Assembly (NCBI GenBank): GCA_036250195.1
Contig: JAVHZZ010000011.1
Location: forward strand, 159,001-223,000
Origin: Mixophyes australis
Taxonomy: Eukaryota > Chordata > Amphibia > Anura > Limnodynastidae
Direction of reading: 5' to 3'
DNA: 64,000 nt
The notes under the pieces are model-generated. The model was not told where the DNA came from. It was given only the letters and a program-made list of their open reading frames with translations, and searched no databases. Shown here one piece after another: positions 55,221 through 64,000 of the stretch. The position numbers and the translations under genes are program-made. Within the stretch, counting starts at the first letter, position 1. The number at the start of each line of letters is the position of its first letter.

Positions 55221-55740
55221 GTATAGACACTAATAAGTCCACCTTATAGAGTTCATTGTCCAACAACTGTTCTGTATCTTCAAAATATCCACATAGAAAA
55301 GAGATAATAGCCTCATGTGGTGAAGTAGATGGTACATATATACAGAGAGGACACGTGTGGAGAAGTACCACTACGATTATATCTCTGAGCTGTTTCTCAG
55401 CAGACAGTTGATGTAAGCAAATACACATAACTGGTACAAGGAAGATCGATGGACATTGCTCTCCATATGATTACTGATGTATGAGTATCACAATACGAAA
55501 TCGATTTGAGGACAAGGTGTTAAAAATTTTTTCCTTATAAGACCTACTTTATCATATGAGGTTATTATCTCTTCTCTGTGTGGGGTTGTATTTTGAAGAT
55601 ACAGAACGGTATACAGAACAAGGCTTAAAGATCTGTTGTTGGACATTGAAGTCTATAAGGTGGAATTACTGTCTATACCATTAGTATTTAATTCTATGAG
55701 ATAAGTTATAGCGCCTGAGGATCCACCAGTATTTATATTT

Positions 55741-55884
55741 GTATTTAGTGGGTAAGTTGTTGTGATAGGGCTGCTGCTTCTGGGAATTACAGCTCTATAG
55801 GAAGTGATATATTCTCCTCATTAAAAAAAAAATATCTGACCAGTGGGGGAGTCAGGAGCCATCAGCCCCTATTAGACTCCAGAT
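55741..55884. other. Locus B intron remainder
   Basis: Short unique stretch between the TIR element and the 52-bp minisatellite. Confidence 0.5.
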
Positions 55885-56575
55885 CTCCTCCTCACATAAT
55901 AACATTGTGTGCTACCAGCCTAGAGATCTGACCAGTCCCCTCCTCACATCATATCATTGTGTGCTACCAGCCCAGAGATCTGACCAGTCTCCTACTCACA
56001 TCATATCACTGTGTGCTACCAGTCCAGAGATCTGACCAGTCTCCTCCTCACATCATATTGTGTGCTACCAGCCCAGAGATCTGACCAGTCTCCTCCTCAC
56101 ATCATATCACTGTGTGCTACCAGCCCAGAGATCTGACCAGTCTCCTCCTCACATCATATTGTGTGCTACCAGTCCAGAGATCTGACCAGTCTCCTCCTCA
56201 CATCATTGTGTGCTACCAGTCCAGAGATCTGACCAGTCTCCTCCTCACATCATATCACTGTGTGCTACCAGTCCAGAGATCTGACCAGTCTCCTCCTCAC
56301 ATCATATCATTGTGTGATACCAGTCCAGAGATATGACCAGTCTCTTCCTCACATCATATCACTATGTGCTACTAGCCCAGAGATCTGACCAGTCTCCTCC
56401 TCACATCATATCACTGTGTGCTACTAGCCCAGAGATCTGACCAGTCTCCTCCTCACATCATATCACTGTGTGCTACTAGCCCAGAGATCTGACCAGTCTC
56501 CTCCTCACATCATATCATTGTGTGCTACCAGCCCAGAGATCTGACCTTTCTCCTCCTCACATCATAATCCATTAA
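55885..56575. repeat. 52-bp intronic minisatellite (locus B)
   Basis: About 13 copies contain GAGATCTGACCAGTCTCCTC and ATCACTGTGTGCTACCAGCC, the exact inverse of the array at 35,190-35,795. Some copies lack 6-9 bp (ATCATATTGTG). Confidence 0.95.
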
Positions 56576-57406
56576 TGATCAGATCAATTTGCTGTATAGT
56601 AACACTGTAATACTAAAGTAAAATACCAGATGATTCCCAGATGACAACACACACCCCATCGCAACATACACTTCACACAAACTCTACCTTCCTGGACACA
56701 CAGAACTATAACCACACACCCGTCGTTGCACAATAGCGCCCCTCCGGTATGTGCTTTGATACTCTGTACTGTTGCTCTTCATCTGCTGATCTGTCTCTGT
56801 GCTATGCTTTGTCCTTATGCTTTCTTCTACTTTGTGGTGTTACTATCAGCTCTGGGTTGGTGGACACACCACCAGCTAAGATTGACATAGCCAGAGAGAG
56901 TGCAGAGTCTAAGTTACTGCCGTTATTCACCAGGGCCCACAGAAAAGCAGGATGGATTTGGCTATGTGAAGTAACTAGGTCGAGTTCCACCAAACTGGCC
57001 CTACGTTTGGTTAACGGAGCACTACAGGCAGTTAGGCAGTATAGTCATACTAGCCAAGGTCAGCAAGATGCAGGATAAAGAAACAGAATTAACAAGCAAA
57101 GAAATAGGAAAAACGAAAGGTCAAACCAATCTGTCAGTAAAGTACAAAGTCAGGAACCAGGTATCACAAAGTCAGGAATAAGCCAGGTCAATAATCCAGA
57201 ATCAAATAGTAAACTGGATCAGACACTTGAGAGCTCAGAACAGCAAAGCTGATACTCTGGAAGGGAATGACAGGTAGAGCAGATTTATATATTGCTTAGA
57301 AGTTCAACAACCCGCTTCTTTGATGTCGGCAATCACCTGTTTGCAACTCTGTAAACTTGCATCAGCCATGCTATGCAGTGAAAGTTCAATACTGAGTCCT
57401 GCATCT
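56576..57406. other. Locus B intron, no clear feature
   Basis: The 57,100-57,240 part has short direct phrases (AAGTCAGGAA, CCAGGTATCACAAAG) like those at 31,560-31,710 and may be an old repeat. No gene is supported. Confidence 0.35.
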
Positions 57407-57715
57407 AAAAGAGGATTTTTACTCACCGTAAAATCAGTTTCTCTTACTACACTGGGGGACACTGCGTTACCTTGGGGTATAGTAGGTGGGTCTGGAGTTA
57501 GGCACTTATAAACTTGTTTGTTTCCCTGACTCATCCCCCACTATGCCCCTCCTCTGTAGCTGACTTCAGTTTTGTATAACCAAGCCAGGAAGAGAGAAGA
57601 AGCAATCTAGAAAGCAACACCAAAGATAGCACTACTTTCAGAGCAAGGGAGGGCGCGCAGTGTCCCCCAGTGTAGTAAGAGAAACTGATTTTACGGTGAG
57701 TAAAAATCCTCTTTT
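57407..57715. mobile_element. 309-bp MITE with ~60-bp identical TIRs
   Basis: The left TIR begins AAAAGAGGATTTTTACTCAC and continues through CCGTAAAATCAGTTTCTCTT and ACACTGGGGGACACTGCG. The right TIR at about 57,656-57,715 is its reverse complement without visible mismatch. Identical arms suggest recent mobility. Target duplication is unclear. Confidence 0.75.
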
Positions 57716-60700
57716 CTCTGTCCTACCACTGGGGGACACTGCGTTACCTTGGGGAGCTACCAAAGCTGTGTCCAAGGGCGGGAATGCTCTGGAACGGCTG
57801 TGCGCAATGTTTTGTGTTCAAAACCCTGCATTTGTGAATGCAAAGGTATGCAACAAAGAAACAATATGCAGCAGAAACAGACGCTGCCACTCTGTACAAC
57901 TGCGCCATTGAATGACGCTTTTGTGGCGTACAAAAAGCTGCAACCCTCCTGGAAAGTGCACTGTAAAAGTCACTGGAACCTGCAGAGGGGTACAGACAGA
58001 ATGTTGGTCATGATGCAGTGGCAAGAGACCACCTAGACCCTGTCCCCCCTACGCTCTTTAGCGTTAGAGAGGCTAAATGGGCATTAAATTCCTTAACAGG
58101 AACTGTGCGAACAAGAGCACAAATTATCCCCCGTCGGAGAAACGTTACACAAAAAGAAGAGGCACAAGAATGATGAACTACAATCTCTGTGTCAGTGGAA
58201 TGCAGGCACTAATTGTCATAACCAATTATGTCTCGAACCGCCACTAAGTTTCTGATAAAGGAAATGAGGAAGAGCCATACACACTCTCGCCCCAGATCCC
58301 CTACGAGATGTGACATCCAAGAGAACAGCCTGCATTGAGCTAACAACTCAATCCACTCAATGATATACAAAGGACCACCATATACACTGATGCAACAGCT
58401 TAAGCCACTCAGTGATATCTAAGGGAACACTGATACAGTGCTTAAACCATTCAGAGATAAACAAGGGAGCACTCATTCCATGAGCAAACAGCTTAACTAA
58501 CTCAGCGATATCTGAGGGAGCACTCATATAGAGAGCTAACAACGTAAGCCCGACATATATACCAGGAAGCACTCAAACCATGAGCTAACGGCTTAACTAA
58601 TTCAGAGTCACCGGAGGCCAAAGCAAGCCCCCTGATGACGAGAACTAGACTCCCTGGAAAAACACAACCAACCAAAGGTGGGCTGAGCATAAAGAAACCA
58701 CTTAAGCAAAACAACCTTCCGCTGAGCTAGACAGAGAGCCACGGAAGCTGCACGCTGAAAGAAGAAGGGCGTAGACCCCATAGAAGCCAGCTGGTAAAGA
58801 AAATTCTTTAAAAGATTTCTGAGTGGGACGTGTGAAATTTCAGAAATTTACACCAAATATAATATCTAGCCCAAAGAAAACAGCTGAAGAAGAATCTCTA
58901 CCGCTGAATTGAAGGTAGCAACCACCTCCCTGCAAGGATTCTCTGGCCGAAAAGGTTAGCCATCCGATGGCACAACGTCAAACCAGATGATGAAAACAAA
59001 AAGAGCCGAACTACGAGATGAGGCCGCTCTGAAAACGGGAAAAGAGGGACGACAACACAAGTCATCTAAAACAGTAGAACACTGCTCTGCGAGACATACG
59101 GCGGACCACCAGACTAGCTGGGAAGCAGCCCCCTCCTAGAAACTCTTGAACTCCCACGAGTAAATAGGAGCTGTGAATCACCTCCTAAGTTCTAGGGAGA
59201 CCCGACTTGGCTATGGACAAATCCACCTGAGGGTCATTAGATTGAGAGCCGATAGAGAAAACAGGTTAACATGTGAAAAGAACCTGGGCTCCCTCTTAGA
59301 GAGCCCTATGACCTAACCAGGAGAGCACAAAGGTATTACCCAGAGGTGACCCACTCTACCTGTTAAAGGATTGATTGCTAAGGCATTCGGCCCTCAATAA
59401 CAATAATAAGTTGGTCTAGCTTGGCCCATAGGATGGCACAAGGAACACCCCTCCGACCATACACAGGTCGACCCCTATCCTGCATTAGGATATGGGAATT
59501 GCATAAGTGCTACAAATATGCAACAGCACTGCATTCTGAGACCGAATCTCTACAGCTCTTCTGACCCTCTGTCCAAGAAGAACAACTGACTCACTAATAA
59601 AAACAATGTGACTAAGCACCACCCGAAAGGTAAATTAGTGAATTAAGGCAAAGGGGTGCTATGCACGTCCAAAGCCATGAAATCAGCCTTCCTTGATAAG
59701 AATCTCCCTGTTGAGACATGGGAGATGTTACGAACAAGGAGAACCAAAGATACCAGTAGAAACTTGGTATCCTATTTTGCAAAACAGAAACTCCTGTAAC
59801 CGAAAGGAAATTCTGCCAGGAGCAATTTGGAACTGTGTAGAAAAGAAATGAGCGTGTTCTTTGGTAGGAAGCTATTGAAAACCCCGAACTAGAAGATAAG
59901 GCATAAGCCAATGCTTCTAGTGTGGTAGAACAAGCGAAAAGCTGGGTAGGCTCAAAGTGATCACCTGTGAACCCAATAATGCAGTCCTGCTTCTTGCCGA
60001 GAGGCTGCAAGTATAATGTTCTGACTGAAAGCGTCTAGCTGTAAGCTAAGCGTTGGGTGTAATAAATAACTTTCACCTCCGGGGATTGTCCACAAATCTA
60101 TGGATGTTTACCTGATTTCCACAGCACATAAACTATAACCACCCCTGTAAGGCTAAGCCTGACTCGGGATGTGGCACCCTGACCTCAGATCAACAGAGAG
60201 GATCAACGGATGGAAGACGTAAACATCATGGCCTGGTGTCGCTGACATAAAACAAAGAAAGCCCACCTACCGCCAGAAGCCTTTGGATACTCATTTTGTA
60301 ATAGAGCAAATTGAGAGTTCCGATATTGGAACGAAGTGTTGTAAGCATGTGGCTAATTATAGGTATCATAGCTGAATAGCTGTATGCCTACCAGCTATGA
60401 TGCTGCTGGGTGAATACAAACCACCCCATTAACCCTTAATGTGAATAAAGGCTAGAGCACTTCTTGTGTTTGAAAGCCACTAGATAAAACCCTTAACCAG
60501 CCCCTGCTGTGTGTAGGAGGACTCCTTTGTCTGCTCCCGCTGGGGACAGCAGAACAAGAGAACAGAGGAGCCACAGGATTGTCACCAGCAGGGACCTCCC
60601 TTGTATTGACTCTGGAGAGTTAGGGAAGGTGAAAACCTAGCCAGCCTATTACTGTTTACCTGGTCTTTGAGAAAAGACAGACACCGAGTTTAAGATATGA

Positions 60701-62990
60701 GGATAAACATTTTCCCAACTAGGGTGTCACTAAAACTTAGGTTGAAAACAAAGTATAGACTGTTTGTCTTGCAAATGCAAAAACTGTGTACAGTTTAAGC
60801 TGGGATTATCCACCTGGTGAGTGTAATCAGCAAGAATATTCCTCTTGATAGTAAAAACAAGATGGAAATAGACATCCTCTGGTGAGGAATAAACTACATC
60901 CTTATTTTGACTGTAGCAACAGTCAAAGATAAAATCCTCTCCATCTGTGAAAGATGGTGAACAACAGCATCTTTGTCCGGATGGTTTTATACCTGAACAG
61001 CGTAATGCCGCTTCTGTGTTAGCGGACAGATATAAGCTGTGTGGGAGCTTAACCAGCACAGTGTAAACATATGTAGAAGCATGAAAAAGGGGATACTCAC
61101 GTACCATTTTAAACTTAAAAATCACCTTAATGTGTTCGGCCACCAGACGTGACAGTGATTTAGACCAGACCTGTTTCTGCAAAACAGCTGACACCGAAAT
61201 GGGAGCACCCTGTTTGTAGACCTTAGCCTCGCAGTCTGTGCCGAGGCATTCGGGCTAGGCTGTGGAAAAGATAATTCAAAAATTACATTTCGCACATATA
61301 TAATGTCACTCCTATTTCCCAGTTGATCCGTCAGAAAACATAAGGAAACGGTAGGCAAAGTAACAGGAAATAATATTGTCTAACAATATACTTTGAAGAC
61401 ACATATTCACATAAATATATAACAATTTCAGAGTGTGCCAACCAGCGAGTAATCTACTCCTGGAGGAGTCACCGATTGTAGGCTGATATAACAGCAATAA
61501 AAAAAACACAGAATAAATCTGTTCTATATTTTAAACAGGTTATATATATGTGCTATTATGGAAATAGAAACCACAACACCATGTAATCAAAACCGTGTAT
61601 ATATCAGATGAGCCACAGCTCCTGATGTACACATATATATATATACATATATACATATTGCAATACAGACCAACCAGCGTACCACGGGATAACACTGTAT
61701 ATTAATTTTGTGCCACATAAATAATGTAGAGCATATAAAACAGCGTGTTTATTACCCCCTAGGTAATTCCTGAGACATACTGCATATCTGGAAAACTGTA
61801 TAAGAGTTACCCAGCCACAATGCTTGTGGAACGGAGGCTATACATAACAAAAGGGATTTTATATATATATAGAACTCCCTTTACCAGACTTATGGAAACA
61901 TTCCATTCACAGTCACCATATGGGATATCATACAGCTATGTATTCCCATATCAATGTATATCTGCCTTAAAAGAAAAATATGTCACAGGAGGATAGGAAC
62001 TACCAATATTCTCAAATAGGTAATCCTATAATATATACAGCAGTCACAGGATCCTGAAATAAAGGTCCTGACTGTGTGGCAAGTAGGCTGACAATCGTTT
62101 ACAAATATGATTAAAAACGATCCAACATTACCAGGTGAAGAGAGGCAGTCAGGAACAGTATGCACTGATGTGTGTGCGCTCCGGATCGAAGATGGCCGCC
62201 GTTCGCGCCATTAGGGAGAGAGAGGGGGAGGTGCACTCCCCTCTCCTAACATGTACGCCCCTGCTCACCGCCGCTCAGCCCATATACAGAATATGGCTGC
62301 AGCCGGGGGAAAGTGAGAACCGCCGCGCTGCCGTGCCCAGGGTGCGTGCAGTCTCACTGACAGTTTCATCGCCTCCACAGTGCGCAATGCCTGTCCTTCT
62401 CCCCCACTGCTCGTTGTCTAGGGGCAGAGGAAGGGGGGGAGGCTGCCGGCAAGTCTGCGGGCGGAGAGGAGAGGTGGAGACACCTTCACTCCCGCCCGCA
62501 TATCTGATTGTGGCCGCGGCCGTGTATAAGGCCAAATATATAATAAAAAATGGCCCAAATGAAAAGTTTGCCTTTAAAGGCATAATTAAAACAAATTAAA
62601 CATGGCCCCTTTGCTCGTTCTCTCTAGGGGATGACTGCCGGCAGAGGTGCGAGGGAAGCGTGCTGAAGAGCTGCTTACCTGCACTGGAACTCAGAGTGAA
62701 TTAATCCCCGGGACTATTCACTCCTCTGGGTCTTTTCAGTCCAGCGCTGCACCTGAAAAGGAAAGAAAAATAAAAGCAGGAAAACCTAATGCTAAACTAA
62801 GTATAGGCAGGAGCCTATACAGAAGTGACCTTTCTCCAGAAGGCACTTACAACAACTGAAGTCAGCTACAGAGGAGGGGCATAGTGGGGGATGTGTCAGG
62901 GAAACAAACAAGTTTATAAGTGCCTAACTCCAGACCCACCTACTATACCCCAAGGTAATGCAGTGTCCCCCAGTCGTAGGACAGAGAAAT
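57713..62990. mobile_element. 5.3-kb TIR element without a recognisable transposase
   Basis: The left end TTTCTCTGTCCTACCACTGG at 57,714 pairs with the right end CGTAGGACAGAGAAA near 62,989; the TIR match extends ~42 bp through GGGGGACACTGCGTTACCTT. The right-end inner sequence (62,848-62,950) also matches the inverse of 57,478-57,571. Inside, a degenerate ~60-bp repeat with GAGCTAAC…GCTTAACTAACTCAG lies at 58,320-58,620. The longest frames (about 130-155 codons, minus strand, 59.6-60.0 and 60.7-61.2 kb) have no recognised motif. A CpG-rich patch is at 62,180-62,520. Confidence 0.6.
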
Positions 62991-62999
62991 ACAGAATTC

Positions 63000-63433
63000 C
63001 TAACCGCTACCAATCTGCACCCTGCTCCATTCTCCTACTCTGTCCTGATGCTCTCTGCTCTGTGCAAGGGGTTGAGAGTAGGACTTGCTGCTAATTTAGA
63101 CAACATCTACTATGCTTATGAGGGTCCAGTGTTTGTGTGTGTGTCAGTGGTGTCTAGTTGGACAATGTCACTGGTTATTGAGGCTTCCTGTCCTATTACG
63201 CTGGCTGGGCAATGTGTATGCTTAGGAAATATAACTCACCATAGTCTGCAATTTGGCTGGAGTTGACTAATGTGGCTGGATATATGCAGTGTGCTTCATA
63301 ATGTGGTGTATCTGTATTGAAGTGTTTGTAGTTTGCAAATTGAAATTAAACAACTGAACTTCTTGAACTCACTCATAGTATGAAAATCTATAATCTGCAT
63401 CTCAGTGTAATTCCATATATTTATTTCCAGCAG
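63000..63433. other. Locus B intron, shared with locus A
   Basis: 63,090-63,345 is the inverse match of 34,445-34,668. The tandem acceptor TTCCAGCAG ends it: AG at 63,430 or 63,433, a NAGNAG site that could add one codon without a frame change. Confidence 0.7.
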
Positions 63434-64000
63434 ATGGATTCAAGCGCATGAATATCTCAGGTGGACAACTCATTTTATCTACAGGTATCAAACTAGAAAA
63501 TAACATCACACAAGATGCTCCAGGAGAGAACTCCATTACCCTAAATTTACATCCAATACTTCACAGAACAGATAAACCATCTGATCCCTCTAATGATGAG
63601 GAATGTTCTCCTGCAAACAGAGATATTTTTGAAAATAGTAAAGTTCATCCAAATGATACAATCTCTTCATGTTCTGAGGATGGGAAATGTATTACAGTTA
63701 AATTATCTCTTCATAAACACCAGAAAACTCACACAGGTGAGAAACCATTTTCATGTTCTGAATGTTGGAAATGTTTTGCACAGAATTTAAGACTTATCAC
63801 ACATCAGAGAACCCACACAGGTGAGAAGCCATTTCCATGTTCTGAATGTGGGAAATGTTTTGCACAGAAATCAAATCTTATTGAACATCAGCGAACTCAC
63901 ACAGGTGAGAAACCATTTCGATGTCCTGAGTGCGGGAAATGTTTTCGATACAAATCAAGCTTAGTTGAACATCAGATTATTCACACAGGTGAGAAACCAT
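63434..64000 (+). CDS. Locus B finger exon, open to the window edge
   Basis: After a phase-1 start the frame reads DGFKRMNISGG and a ~85-residue spacer. Finger 1 is degenerate (CSEDGKC, second Cys lost). Finger 2 FSCSECWKCFAQNLRLITHQ, finger 3 FPCSECGKCFAQKSNLIEHQ and finger 4 [20 protein letters not shown] keep Cys2His2 and TGEKP linkers. No stop occurs before 64,000, so more fingers probably follow. Confidence 0.9.

Larger units (their letters stand above)
53820..55740. mobile_element. Long-TIR DNA transposon, split by a hAT insertion
   Basis: The left arm begins TATAAATACTGGTGGATCCT at about 53,820. The right arm, ending near 55,740, is its reverse complement, and the inverted match continues inward past the hAT insertion (for example TCTGTATCTTCAAAATA against TATTTTGAAGATACAGA), roughly 180 bp per arm. 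Without the hAT it is about 590 bp and encodes nothing. The superfamily is unknown. Confidence 0.7.
52618..64000 (+). pseudogene. Zinc-finger locus B (anuran KRAB-like/C2H2), interrupted, runs off window
   Basis: Exons 52,618-52,809, 52,888-53,011, 53,128-53,225, 53,618-53,729 and 63,434-64,000+ have the lengths and phases of locus A, with a complete KRAB-like exon and at least three good fingers. No start exon is visible in the window. TAG at 53,690-53,692 stands where locus A has CAG (Gln), cutting the protein before the fingers. The last intron is ~9.7 kb and full of transposons. A shorter product could start at the in-frame ATG at 63,448. Such proteins bind DNA through fingers; activity here is uncertain. 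Confidence 0.75.

Overview
The window is vertebrate nuclear DNA, most likely from a frog or toad (anuran). This is inferred from anuran-type KRAB/C2H2 zinc-finger exons, a DIRS retroelement, a Ty3/gypsy fragment, an L1 LINE, several hAT elements with exact 8-bp target duplications and a tRNA-derived SINE. No bacterial features are present. Most long open frames are translations of minisatellites. The only host genes I can support are two zinc-finger loci and a decayed SCNM1 copy, all carrying visible damage.

Layout. 1-17,150: a small hAT MITE, then a truncated unit whose hAT insertion holds a 3.2-kb minisatellite, then five tandem copies of a ~1.9-kb unit (starts 4641, 6640, 11549, 13443, 15343). 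Each unit holds two SINE pieces, a 254-bp hAT derivative, a CCAAT/TATA promoter-like stretch and two ~190-bp palindromes. Unit 2 is split by a 2.9-kb hAT element. 17,150-18,330: an L1 fragment and two older palindromes of the same kind. 20,318-27,104 (minus): SCNM1 exon remnants with frameshifts and a nonsense codon, cut at the 5' side by a gypsy fragment. 27,135-33,450: gypsy pol end and LTR, a DIRS element (minus), an unclassified repeat and a solo LTR.

33,822-38,374 (minus): zinc-finger locus A, with a KRAB-box deletion, a lost splice donor and one intact finger. 39,237-46,268 (minus): a full-length but mutated L1 with an exact 12-bp target duplication. 46,281-52,440: intergenic DNA with a hAT element, a ~115-bp minisatellite and a 0.7-kb inverted duplication that looks promoter-like. 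52,618-64,000 (plus): zinc-finger locus B, a head-to-head paralogue of A, running off the right edge. It has a nonsense codon before its finger exon, and its last intron is filled with nested transposons.

Relations. Loci A and B share exon structure, intron sequence and an intronic 52-bp minisatellite in mirrored orientation, so they come from an inverted duplication. The least explained parts are the 1.9-kb array with its hairpins and the recurring link between hAT elements and G-rich minisatellites. All calls come from reading alone; no alignment or database search was run.
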